This document shows, in pieces, positions 1-7,022 of a stretch of DNA of 47,983 nucleotides. This DNA comes from Caldithrix sp. (GTDB lineage Bacteria; Zhuqueibacterota; Zhuqueibacteria; Thermofontimicrobiales; Sulfurfontimicrobiaceae): NCBI GenBank assembly GCA_020722815.1, contig DYKB01000029.1, forward strand, positions 1-47,983, given 5' to 3'. Numbering within the stretch: the first letter of the stretch is position 1; every line of letters begins with the position of its first letter. The notes under the pieces were generated by a model. That model was given only the letters and a program-made list of their open reading frames with translations, made no database searches and was not told the DNA's origin. The position numbers were made by a program, and so were the translations under genes.

Positions 1-74
1 GAACACCGAACGTTCCCCGCTGCATATCGCTACTCAGCAATAAAACGACGGGGACATCTCCACTAAAAAAATTA

Positions 75-102
75 TTAGCCAAAAGCCAGCAGCTAACTGC
101 CT
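75..102. repeat. Heptad repeat tract, AGCCA family
   Basis: Four successive 7-nt units (TTAGCCA, AAAGCCA, GCAGCTA, ACTGCCT) run without a phase break. The same consensus, roughly NNRGCYA, recurs at 47054-47074 and 47220-47247 near the other end of the window. It is non-coding. Confidence 0.5.
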
Positions 103-126
103 CTTCCGAAATAAATTACTTGACTT

Positions 127-153
127 TTGTCAATAAATCAGGTATTTTATAAT
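127..153 (+). promoter_or_regulatory. Possible promoter of the toxin-antitoxin pair
   Basis: A TTGTCA hexamer at 127-132 and a perfect TATAAT at 148-153 lie just upstream of the antitoxin ribosome-binding site. The spacer is 15 nt, shorter than the usual 17. An alternative TTGACT at 120-125 would leave 22 nt. The -10 match is good and the -35 is uncertain. Confidence 0.3.
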
Positions 154-180
154 ACATTTAATTCTCAAGGAGCTTTCATC

Positions 181-369
181 ATGACCACGAAAGAAAAAAT
201 TAAAACTTTAATTGATGAATTACCTGAGGAGAAACTTCAGGTAATCGAACTTTTATTACGGCAGATACTTATTACCAGACAAAACACACTTCCGACAGGG
301 AAGCTGGGATTAAAAGAACCATTCAATCGGGTCGATTTATATGATGAAATCATGGCTCATCGATACTAA
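181..369 (+). CDS. VapB-like antitoxin of a PIN-toxin pair
   Basis: A 62-residue protein with an N-terminal amphipathic helix pattern (KEKIKTLIDELPEEKLQVIE) typical of small antitoxins of the DUF2281 kind, followed by a basic, less structured C-terminus that would be expected to wrap the toxin. The ATG at 181 is chosen because AAGGAG (167-172) lies 8 nt upstream; a TTG at 127 would add a poor extension. The 3' end overlaps the PIN toxin gene by 29 bp, the usual arrangement for translational coupling. The role (neutralising the downstream RNase and autorepressing the operon) is inferred from context; no DNA-binding domain is obvious in so short a chain. Confidence 0.65.
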   Translation: MTTKEKIKTLIDELPEEKLQVIELLLRQILITRQNTLPTGKLGLKEPFNRVDLYDEIMAHRY

Positions 370-802
370 TGTTTTGATCTATTCATTCGATCAGGAAAAT
401 CAGTTTCATTTGCCCTCTTTCAATTTTCTTTCTTTTTCTATCAGCGATGAAAATTCAAAGGTCTATCTGGCGCAACAAAATTTATTAGAATTTTTATCAG
501 TTGTAACTAATCCGAAGCGGGTCGAGAATCCGCTTTCAATCGAAGATGCCTTTCAAAAATTAATAATTTATCAAACCAGTTTTCCCATCATCTGTCCGCT
601 TCCTGAAACTCTTTCCACCTTTTCCCAGTTGCTGCAACGGTATCCGACATTTCGGGAAAGAATTTTTGATCTCTATTTGGTGGCCACCGCTCTCGATAAC
701 GGGATTCAGCAAATTTGTACCTGGAATAAAAAAGATTTTCTCAAAATCTCAGCCATTACGGTTAAAACACCTGAAGAAATTTTAAAAGAAATAGCTTCAT
801 AA
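341..802 (+). CDS. PIN-domain ribonuclease, VapC-like toxin
   Basis: A 153-residue PIN domain. The acidic metal-binding residues fall where expected: D8 in LIDTNVLIYSFD, E50 in QQNLLEFLSVVTNP, D110 in ERIFDLYLVATALDNG, and D132 in TWNKKDF. VapC proteins cleave structured RNAs, commonly tRNA or rRNA, with Mg2+. The length is slightly above the usual 130-140 residues. Two adjacent ATGs (341, 344) are equally plausible starts, both inside the antitoxin gene. The substrate cannot be deduced from sequence. It forms a two-gene operon with the antitoxin; no further gene follows on this strand. Confidence 0.85.
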   Translation: MMKSWLIDTNVLIYSFDQENQFHLPSFNFLSFSISDENSKVYLAQQNLLEFLSVVTNPKRVENPLSIEDAFQKLIIYQTSFPIICPLPETLSTFSQLLQRYPTFRERIFDLYLVATALDNGIQQICTWNKKDFLKISAITVKTPEEILKEIAS

Positions 803-924
803 TTTATAAAGATTGAATCAGTGCTTACCTGTTATCTCCTGTTAATATTCTTTTAATTCCGGCGCGTTTTATTTAGGTGTTTTGGTATCAGATTAATTGA
901 CTTTTCTCGTTCCCCTGCCCCTTA

Positions 925-979
925 CTCCTCGTTCCACCGCTCTGCGGTGGAATGCAGCGGCGACGCTCTGCGTCGAGTC
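925..979 (-). repeat. REP element, left copy flanking the RAYT gene
   Basis: Two GC-rich hairpins: CCACCGC-TCT-GCGGTGG at 934-950 and CGACGC-TCT-GCGTCG at 961-975, joined by AATGCAGCGG. Read on the minus strand this is hairpin, CCGCTGCATT linker, hairpin, then AACGAGG. The same architecture occurs in opposite orientation at 1554-1601 and again at 23604-23652. Location just downstream of the RAYT stop fits a REP recognised by that enzyme. Confidence 0.8.
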
Positions 980-992
980 ATTAAGAAACACA

Positions 993-1529
993 TTACAATG
1001 AAAACAACGTTACATCCAGTAACCCCGGCATCCCCGCATAATTCCTGGCGCTGGAATATCGCCAGTGGATTGGTTCATCCACGTAGCCACGCTTGACTGG
1101 ATTATAATGGGTGTAATCAATCTTCTGCACCATCATTTCCGCGCCCAGAATCTGTTCGGGATGGCTGCCTTCCTGCCAGAATTGATATTCCCGATCGGTT
1201 CGGGAACGGGATTTGTCGGCGTTCAATTCCAGGAGCATTCGGTCGGCTTTCCTCTCTTTGAGGTGGTCGATGACTTTGCGGGCGGTGTAGGATTTAAAGT
1301 CGCCGATTTCTTTGCTCAGGTACTGGGAAGAGGCGAGGAGATGAAGGTGGTTCTCCATGATAACGTAGGCGTAGATCGTCAGGCGTTGGTGCTCCTGAAG
1401 GAACTTCAGGGAGTCGAGAATGATTTGCGCCATCGCGGGGCTGGCAAAGAAGGGGAGCCAGTTGACGACGGTGCAGGTGATAAAGTGCGGGGTTTGGTTG
1501 TTCATGAATTTGTAACGGCTTCTTCCCAT
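993..1529 (-). CDS. REP-associated tyrosine transposase (RAYT)
   Basis: A 178-residue Y1/HUH single-strand DNA transposase of the TnpA_REP group. The HUH metal motif is in YVIMENHLHLL (H61, H63), the likely nucleophilic tyrosine is Y81 in GDFKSYTARKV, and the family C-terminal signature IDYTHYNPVKRGYV is present. RAYTs nick and rejoin REP hairpins and are usually single-copy, domesticated relatives of IS200/IS605 transposases. The ATG at 1529 has GGAGA upstream. REP-like double hairpins lie on both sides in inverted orientation, as in known RAYT loci. The chain is full length with no frameshift, so activity is plausible. Confidence 0.9.
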   Translation of the reverse strand: MGRSRYKFMNNQTPHFITCTVVNWLPFFASPAMAQIILDSLKFLQEHQRLTIYAYVIMENHLHLLASSQYLSKEIGDFKSYTARKVIDHLKERKADRMLLELNADKSRSRTDREYQFWQEGSHPEQILGAEMMVQKIDYTHYNPVKRGYVDEPIHWRYSSARNYAGMPGLLDVTLFSL

Positions 1530-1553
1530 TGGTTTTTTCTCCTTTTGGTTAAT

Positions 1554-1601
1554 TAACGCAGCGCGTTACCGCTGCATTCCGCCGCAGAGCGGCGGAACGA
1601 G
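1554..1601 (+). repeat. REP element, right copy flanking the RAYT gene
   Basis: TAACGC-AGC-GCGTTA (1554-1568), linker CCGCTGCATT (1569-1578), then CCGCCGC-AGA-GCGGCGG (1579-1595) and AACGAGG. The linker is identical to the left copy while the stems differ but remain paired, which indicates selection on structure. It lies in the 5' leader of the RAYT gene and is inverted relative to the 925-979 copy. Confidence 0.8.
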
Positions 1602-1611
1602 GGGGGTGGGA

Positions 1612-1648
1612 TCATTCATAATTCTTCACTCAGAATTCACCATTCGCA
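1612..1648 (-). repeat. Heptad repeats at the 3' end of cas6, AATGGTG family
   Basis: On the minus strand, units such as AATGGTG, AATTCTG, AGTGAAG, AATTATG, AATGATC follow each other in 7-nt phase. They encode the last residues of Cas6 and supply its stop codon. Orientation is opposite to the tracts at 2013-2047 and 2891-3044. Confidence 0.6.
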
Positions 1649-2624
1649 TTTTCCCCAATCCAAAAACCGTCCCCTTGCCAATGTGCAAAATTTCGGCGGT
1701 GGAGATGAGGTCGAGGAATGGCTGCAGGTTGCCTTCGAGCTCCAGTTCGCCGATGAAGCCGCCCATCATCATTTTGGTTTGCTGGCGGTTGCTGTAGCGT
1801 TGCTGGTCGGCCCAGTGCAGGTCGTGCCGGGTGATGTGGACGTTGTCGGCAGCCACCAGCAGGTCGTGGAATTCCCAGTTTATTTCGGCGTTGGGTTCGT
1901 AGAAGTAGACCAGTTCCAGCACGCGGCGGAGCATTTTGAACACCAGCGCCCGAAAGTTGAAATCCAGCGAGTAGCGGCCATCGAATTTGAGCCGGATCGG
2001 GGTGAGGAACTGAATGATGAATTTGGAATGTTGAATGCTGAATGGGGGGGATGATGGCAATTCCAGGGGGGTCGGCGCGAACAGGAGCGATTGGGTTCGG
2101 GCGTCGTACAGGGTAGCCCATTCCAGGGGAAGGTCAGGTGTATTACTGGGCTGGAGGCAGTGCACTTCCGTGAGGGTGAAGGGGTGACGTTGGGCACCGA
2201 GGCCACTCTGCGCCATCTGGAGCACGGCAAAAACGACGTAGGGGAGAAAATCCACTGCCGAGCCGAGGAGTTTCAGTTCAAAGGGGAGCGGATCGCCGGT
2301 CTGGAGCACTGGCGGCGTGGCTCCCGGGTCGAAGATGATGGGTCGGGGAGCGGTGTCCAATCCTCTCAGGAAGCGCGGGGGTTCGCCCTGAATGAAGGTT
2401 TCGAAGAGTCGGGTGAAGGCGCACTGGCCTTTGAGCATACATTTGCTGCACAGGATTTCGGGGCCCATGGCGCAAACGGTTTTTTTGAGGGCATGGCCAA
2501 AGGCGCCCCGGAGCATGGAGCCTTTAAATTCGGGGAGCCGGGCTTCGGTTTCGGCCTGTAAAATAAATCGTAAATGTAAATAACGAAGCGAGGGGAGCGG
2601 GTAAAGCCGATCATCAGTCACCAT
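1626..2624 (-). CDS. cas6: Cas6-family pre-crRNA endoribonuclease (orphan)
   Basis: A RAMP protein of 332 residues resembling the stand-alone CRISPR_Cas6 (PF10040) group. It has a KGSMLRGAFGHALKK segment near residue 40, four Cys (51, 59, 62, 68) that could bind zinc, a RYSNRQQTKMMMGGFIGELE motif (278-297), and the C-terminal Gly-rich loop GKGTVFGLGK (316-325). Cas6 cuts repeat RNA to make crRNA guides. No other cas gene or CRISPR array is in the window, so substrate and system type are unknown. Start: ATG at 2624; a TTG at 2630 is an alternative. Residues about 195-204 (FSIQHSKFII) and the last few residues derive from 7-nt repeats, apparently inserted without breaking the frame. The protein may still be active, as the conserved C-terminal fold is intact. 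Confidence 0.8.
   Translation of the reverse strand: MVTDDRLYPLPSLRYLHLRFILQAETEARLPEFKGSMLRGAFGHALKKTVCAMGPEILCSKCMLKGQCAFTRLFETFIQGEPPRFLRGLDTAPRPIIFDPGATPPVLQTGDPLPFELKLLGSAVDFLPYVVFAVLQMAQSGLGAQRHPFTLTEVHCLQPSNTPDLPLEWATLYDARTQSLLFAPTPLELPSSPPFSIQHSKFIIQFLTPIRLKFDGRYSLDFNFRALVFKMLRRVLELVYFYEPNAEINWEFHDLLVAADNVHITRHDLHWADQQRYSNRQQTKMMMGGFIGELELEGNLQPFLDLISTAEILHIGKGTVFGLGKMRMVNSE
2013..2047 (+). repeat. Heptad repeats inside cas6
   Basis: Five phased units, AATGATG, AATTTGG, AATGTTG, AATGCTG, AATGGGG, lie within the cas6 coding region. They match the consensus of the 22-unit array at 2891-3044 and are translated on the minus strand as part of Cas6. Confidence 0.65.
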
Positions 2625-2890
2625 TCGCAACTCTTTCCATTAAGCGGTTGAAAAATCAGATGTTGTTTCAGCGTTTATTCGTCGAACAAAATAGCTTTCT
2701 TTCCCATGTTGCGGTAGTACCAGAATCACAGTATCAGCAGAAGTCGAAATCGCAGCAGGATGCAACAAGTTTGTGAGGTTTCTTCCTGAAACCTGATAAA
2801 AAGATTGTTTGAAGCAAATTACAAATGGTTGTATGATAATATAAAAAATGTTTGGAGATTTTGCAAGGGATTTTTTTAAAAAAAATTATT

Positions 2891-3044
2891 AATGGTGAAT
2901 GGTGAATTGAGAATTGAGAATGATGAATTGAGAATTGGGAATGGTGAATGGTGAATTGGAAATGGTGAATTGGGAATTTTGAATTGTGAATTGAGAATTG
3001 TGAATTGAAAATTGGGAATGGTGAATTGGGAATGATGAATTGAA
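2891..3044 (+). repeat. 22-unit heptad array
   Basis: Exactly 22 consecutive 7-nt units (154 bp) with no phase break, built from variants AATGGTG, AATTGAG, AATTGGG, AATGATG, AATTGTG and AATTGGA. Because 7 and 3 are coprime, all three frames read as the same 7-residue period and stay open on the minus strand, which makes spurious reading frames. The remaining 2640-2890 and 3052-3211 sequence holds no gene I can support. Confidence 0.9.
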
Positions 3045-3211
3045 AATTTTTTGATGGCCACAGAATGAAGAGGCCACTGAAAAATAATAAACAAAATTGT
3101 GTGGCTAACTTTTTTTGAGTCGGTTCTTCGATCATATTAATAGAATTTTGTTTAAATTTTAGAACTTAACGCTGTAATATACGAGAGCCAAAGTGGTTTT
3201 CGGTTTTTCTT

Positions 3212-3350
3212 GCCCTCACCCCAACCCTTTCCCGGGGGGAGAGGGCGTCGCTATTCCCTCTCTTCTGGGAGAGGGCGTCGCTATTCCCTCTCCCTCTGGG
3301 AGAGGGCGTCGCTATTCCCTCTCCCTCTGGGAGAGGGTTAGGGTGAGGGC
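3212..3350. repeat. Palindromic CCCTCACC intergenic element, internally expanded
   Basis: The ends GCCCTCACCCCAACCC and GGGTTAGGGTGAGGGC are inverted repeats. Between them a roughly 30-bp unit (GGGAGAGGGCGTCGCTATTC plus CCTCTCC...) is repeated about three times. A second copy with a single internal unit is at 31924-31999. This is a widespread type of non-coding palindrome, not a gene. Confidence 0.8.
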
Positions 3351-3444
3351 TTTTGGATGACAATGATAATATCCGAAAACCATTTCGGCTTGAGTATAAT
3401 CACCACCGGCAATCCAACCCGCTAAACCTCAAGCAGGGATTTAA

Positions 3445-5085
3445 TTACTCCCGATTATTCGTGTACTTGACCAGAATTTCATTTCGGAGGTTGTGGAACA
3501 TCGCTGTCACCTGATCCATTTTGGAATTGGTGTATTTGGTGAGAAATTCGCGGGCGGATTTGGGCTTTTTCCGGTATAATGCAAGGGCGTCAGCTTCAAT
3601 TTTTTGCTGATTGGTAAACATTTCTGCTTCGAACGGGTCCCGGACCGCCCGGACATCTTTTATCACCGACTGAAATTTCAGATTGGCCAGGTTATCCACA
3701 AAATCGATTGCCCAGCGCGCTGATTTTTCATCGTATTTATTCGGATCATAAATATTGTAGGTTTCAGCAACCGAAAGATTGCCGGCATAAATCGGAATGT
3801 ATGGACTAAAATACGGATTGTCGAGATAAATCCAGTAAACGCCGCCAATTTCATTGGGCAGCCAGCCGCGCAATTGAAGCACCATTCCATAATGTCCCCG
3901 ATGACGGGCAACCGGCCGACGGTAGGTTAGTTTTAGCAATTTTCGCAATTCACTATCCGGAAAAGGCGTTGCCAATGGACTTTTCTCATAGCCACCTTTG
4001 CCATCCGGTACGAACCAGGCCGGATCCAGCGTCATGTCGTAGATTGTCCCTTCGAAAGTCGAGCGCTGGAACGCGATCACATCCTGAAACGATATTTTTT
4101 TCTCAGGCGCCACTGAAAATGGATAGATGGACAGTGGTTCGACAGATTGATAATAGGGCTGAATCGCTTTGAACGGCTTTTTCGGATCATACAGCCGATC
4201 GGGCCAGGGTGCAAAATTGGGCGCGAAGGTATGATGGAATAGCCAGAACCGGCTGGTGGCATATTCAATGGGTATCGGGGCGTACGCTTCCTGCCAGATA
4301 AAGGGTTTTCCCGATGCGGGATTGTACCAGCCACGATCAATGGCTTCCTGCCTATAATTTACGGACACGAGAAAATTGGTACTGTCGTTGACATCAATTT
4401 CCTTGATAATGCTCCAGTTGGGGATCATCACCGCCTGATCATCCGGAACACGTTGCGCTGCCCATATCGCGCCGGGCTTGTTGCTTGCGGGAGTCCAGCC
4501 AGGGCCGACCCCAAACACTTCGAAAACCCAGGCTTCATTCGGATCCGCAATGACCAGCGTCTCGGAACCGCCGCTGGAAGGTAAAAAGCCATAAGTGGTG
4601 AGCAGCTCTCCAATAAATTTGACCGCTTCTCTGGCGTTTTTATGCCGCTGCAGGGCAAAAATCATCGCCTGTTCAATGGTCATTATCTGCTTGCCGGTCT
4701 CCGGGGTCACGTCAAGCTCAGAATGTTGGGCCGTGGTGCTTTCGGCAATACCCAATTGAACTTCGTTGACATGTGGATAAGCCGAATGAAAATAAGCATA
4801 CGTGCTGGTGACCTGTGGAATATAGCCGAGGATAGTCCCATCGTCATCCAATGGTTTACTGACATCCTGAATACCGAAATAGACCGGTGCTTTTTCACCG
4901 GCCGGATAAGTTTTTCCCGGTACCAGATAAATTCGTGAATCCGGGCCAGCATCGGTATGTGAAATAATGACCGAACCATCGTTAGTCGCTTTTTTACCAA
5001 CCGCAATTACAGTACAGGAGATTACTGGATTTTCTCTTAAAATTAAGAATAAGAGGATGAGTAGCTTTGGAAGGAGTCGTTTCAT
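3445..5085 (-). CDS. Secreted C69/U34-family dipeptidase
   Basis: A 546-residue peptidase_C69 (PF03577) protein. The N-terminus is a hydrophobic export segment (residues 3-16), and ISCTVIAVGKKATNDG follows, placing the Ntn-hydrolase nucleophile at C24; maturation would expose this Cys as the new N-terminus. Downstream family features include the SHTDAG segment and ESTTAQHSEL. Members such as Lactobacillus PepD hydrolyse dipeptides. Predicted location is periplasmic or cell-surface because of the signal segment, although C24 could also suggest lipidation. It stands alone, with repeats on one side and a toxin-antitoxin-like pair on the other. Substrate range is not deducible. Confidence 0.85.
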   Translation of the reverse strand: MKRLLPKLLILLFLILRENPVISCTVIAVGKKATNDGSVIISHTDAGPDSRIYLVPGKTYPAGEKAPVYFGIQDVSKPLDDDGTILGYIPQVTSTYAYFHSAYPHVNEVQLGIAESTTAQHSELDVTPETGKQIMTIEQAMIFALQRHKNAREAVKFIGELLTTYGFLPSSGGSETLVIADPNEAWVFEVFGVGPGWTPASNKPGAIWAAQRVPDDQAVMIPNWSIIKEIDVNDSTNFLVSVNYRQEAIDRGWYNPASGKPFIWQEAYAPIPIEYATSRFWLFHHTFAPNFAPWPDRLYDPKKPFKAIQPYYQSVEPLSIYPFSVAPEKKISFQDVIAFQRSTFEGTIYDMTLDPAWFVPDGKGGYEKSPLATPFPDSELRKLLKLTYRRPVARHRGHYGMVLQLRGWLPNEIGGVYWIYLDNPYFSPYIPIYAGNLSVAETYNIYDPNKYDEKSARWAIDFVDNLANLKFQSVIKDVRAVRDPFEAEMFTNQQKIEADALALYRKKPKSAREFLTKYTNSKMDQVTAMFHNLRNEILVKYTNNRE

Positions 5086-5212
5086 GTTCAGCTCGTGAGT
5101 TTAGTTTTTAGATATTCGGAATTAGATATCTTTAGTAACAACAAGTAATTGTGAGTGAAAACAAACTCTAATTGCAGTATAATTAATTTATTAATCAAAT
5201 CCGACAAAAAAA

Positions 5213-5590
5213 CTACTCGGGCAAATTAGAAAGCTTAATTTTACTATATCCAACTTTTTTATCTTCTGGATGAGGTTCGATTCCGATTATTGTAATTTGA
5301 TATTCATCAGGACCATAAACCCAAAATATTCTTCCAGCCGCAGGTGTTTTATTCTCTAAATACGATTGCCATACCTTCAATCCATATCTAACAGAAAGTT
5401 GTTTAATTTCATGTGTCTCCAGACTATTGTGTTGTGGGTTTTCACTCAATAAATTCAATACTTTTACTAATTTTTTAAACAACTTTTTTTCATTACCAAG
5501 CTGATCAGTATCGGCTTTTTGACAGAGCTCTTCCCAATATTCGTCCATTTCAGGAACGCCCATTCTTATTTTAAATTTCATCGGTTTCAT
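5213..5590 (-). CDS. RelE/ParE-like toxin candidate
   Basis: A 125-residue soluble protein. The central LKVWQSYLENKTPAAGRIFW and following ITIIGIEPHPEDKK recall RelE-fold proteins, in which a basic core residue and C-terminal strands pack for mRNA cleavage. I do not recognise a named family with certainty. It overlaps the preceding AbrB-like gene by 20 bp, the layout expected for a toxin translated behind its antitoxin. Alternative: a small housekeeping RelE-fold protein without toxicity. Confidence 0.55.
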   Translation of the reverse strand: MKPMKFKIRMGVPEMDEYWEELCQKADTDQLGNEKKLFKKLVKVLNLLSENPQHNSLETHEIKQLSVRYGLKVWQSYLENKTPAAGRIFWVYGPDEYQITIIGIEPHPEDKKVGYSKIKLSNLPE

Positions 5591-5843
5591 CCATAAATTT
5601 TAAATATTTTTCAATATCAACAGGTTTGGATGCTTTTCCATACTTTATATTTTCTATTGATTTATCCATCATACGAAGCGTATTTTCAGATAGTTCGAGT
5701 GGATCAACCAAAATTCTGGGCTTTAAAACCAAGGTTCCATCGCTAAATTCCAGAACATGATAGAATTCGAATTGTGTCCCTCTGATTGTGAGTCTTTTTT
5801 TATGATCAAGTTTTGCATCATATTTTTTTACAACGCTTTCCAT
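5571..5843 (-). CDS. Antitoxin-like protein paired with the RelE-like gene
   Basis: 90 residues from the ATG at 5843, which has GGAGA at a suitable distance; an ATG 15 nt upstream (5858) lacks a good ribosome-binding site. The N-terminal half (KKYDAKLDHKKRLTIRG then FYHVLEFSDGTLVLKPR) looks like a beta-strand swapped-hairpin DNA-binding domain of AbrB/SpoVT or a related fold. The C-terminal half (KYGKASKPVDIEKYLKFMDE) is a plausible toxin-binding helix. The role is inferred from operon layout, a 20-bp overlap with the next gene. Confidence 0.6.
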   Translation of the reverse strand: MESVVKKYDAKLDHKKRLTIRGTQFEFYHVLEFSDGTLVLKPRILVDPLELSENTLRMMDKSIENIKYGKASKPVDIEKYLKFMDETDEI

Positions 5844-6266
5844 AATTTCATTCTCCATCTTTATTAAAATCTATGAACAATAAATTTATATTTAAATTCT
5901 ATACGTCAAAATATCCGCTCAGATCATGATTGTGGGAATCCCCATTTTAAATTTAATTAAATCCATTGAAAAAGTCAAGGCCGTTTTTCATAATCGTTTT
6001 TTGAGATTTTATAAATTTAGCTTAAAAACAGATTAATTGTAACGACTCAGATTGGCTGGTTCGGAATTCATGGTTCACGGTAAGACACCTGCACAAATCC
6101 TGATATCTTCGTTAATTGATTTACATGACGAGTTAATTCATTAGTAAGTTACCAGGCTTCAATTTCTTTAAATCCTTGAATTTTGACATTTCTTAACCCT
6201 GAGCCGGAAACAATGGAACCTTGAACCCGAGTAGTACCACAGCATTAAGTTGAAAAGACTCATAAA

Positions 6267-6479
6267 ACCTGAAATTCTAAAGTCGAAATGAATAATGTTC
6301 TCAATCAATGGAGGCACCCCTCCTGCCTCCCCAAATTCCAAAAAACGGAATTTGGGGGAGAGACAACCGGTTCTCTCCCCCATTTTCGTTTTTTGAAAAT
6401 GTGGGAGATACAGCCGGGGTCAATTTTGCACTAAAAACGACTTACGCCGCGATTAAACAGTTCATTTTAGAATTTTAAA
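6267..6479. repeat. MITE-like element, ACCTGAAATTCTAAA family, copy 1
   Basis: The left end ACCTGAAATTCTAAAG and right end ATTTTAGAATTTTAAAT are inverted repeats. Inside are two strong hairpins built on CCCCAAATTCC/GGAATTTGGGGG and CTCCCCCATTTTC/GAAAATGTGGGAG. Related copies are at 31429-31594 and 31678-32122. It has no coding capacity. The flanking 5859-6266 stretch shows nothing I can annotate. Confidence 0.75.
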
Positions 6480-6531
6480 TAAATTTATTTTTTTTAACTT
6501 CATTAACTTAACAATGTAATAGTAGTTACTG

Positions 6532-6742
6532 CAGACCTCGTTAAATTGATGTCGAAAACAAGTTCAAAATTGGAGACATTTCACAAGGTTTTAAATCATC
6601 AACCAGGGTTTTGATACTTCAAATCGCTGTTTGTAGCATATTTCTATTGTCAGAGTGTCCAATTTTAAGCAATATTACCTTGTAACTACATTAAATACAA
6701 TGTATTTTATCGATTCAAATTTAACCAACTTGACGAGGTCTG
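6532..6742. repeat. Possible MITE with CAGACCTCGT inverted ends
   Basis: CAGACCTCGTTAAATTG at 6532-6548 and CAACTTGACGAGGTCTG at 6726-6742 are inverted repeats matching at 15 of 17 positions, 211 bp apart. There is no second copy in this window to confirm mobility. It ends 30 bp before the broken antitoxin-like gene. Confidence 0.5.
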
Positions 6743-6771
6743 TACTGGAAATTTATCAAAGAGGTTTAAGG

Positions 6772-6959
6772 ATGATAATTATCCCAGGCATTATTCAAAA
6801 AGGGAAAGTGCAACGGGAGCAATCCATCCCGGCTGAAGATGGAACTTCGGTACTGTTATTAGTTATCCAAGAATCAATTCTGAACAAAATTTATTTGGAA
6901 AATGGGATTGGGATAACGATGAAATTGAAAATGAGGTTAAAAATGCCTGGCAAAATTGA
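6772..6959 (+). pseudogene. Frameshifted antitoxin-like gene
   Basis: From ATG 6772, with AGAGG upstream, the first frame reads MIIIPGIIQKGKVQ...AEDGTSVLLL. A one-base shift near 6865 then gives YPRINSEQNLFGKWDWDND and EIENEVKNAWQN, stopping at 6959. The joined product (about 62 residues) reads as a coherent small antitoxin-like protein with an N-terminal beta segment and an acidic, Trp-rich tail. The total length of 188 nt (3n+2) fits a single-base deletion. No toxin gene follows, so it is probably a relic. The family assignment is uncertain. Confidence 0.55.
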
Positions 6960-7022
6960 AAAGTCTTCATATCACCTTTAACTGATAAAAATTATAAGTC
7001 CCTGTCACCCCATTTTCGAACG

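Noticed and set aside
1065..1556. A 163-codon plus-strand open frame
   Set aside because: It is antisense to the RAYT gene, whose HUH and Tyr motifs are clear; the antisense product has no recognisable domain.
2891..3044. Considered as a CRISPR array next to cas6
   Set aside because: The unit is 7 nt without spacers; it is a tandem heptad array.
2734..3135. A 133-codon minus-strand open frame rich in FTIHHSQ-like repeats
   Set aside because: It is a by-product of the 22-unit heptad array, which is stop-free in all frames on that strand; no ribosome-binding site or family similarity.
3166..3363. A short minus-strand open frame (PHPNPLPEGEG type)
   Set aside because: Encoded entirely by the CCCTCACC palindrome; such frames appear wherever this repeat occurs.
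6168..6383. A 71-codon minus-strand open frame
   Set aside because: It spans the left part of the MITE-like element at 6267-6479 and has no gene-like features.
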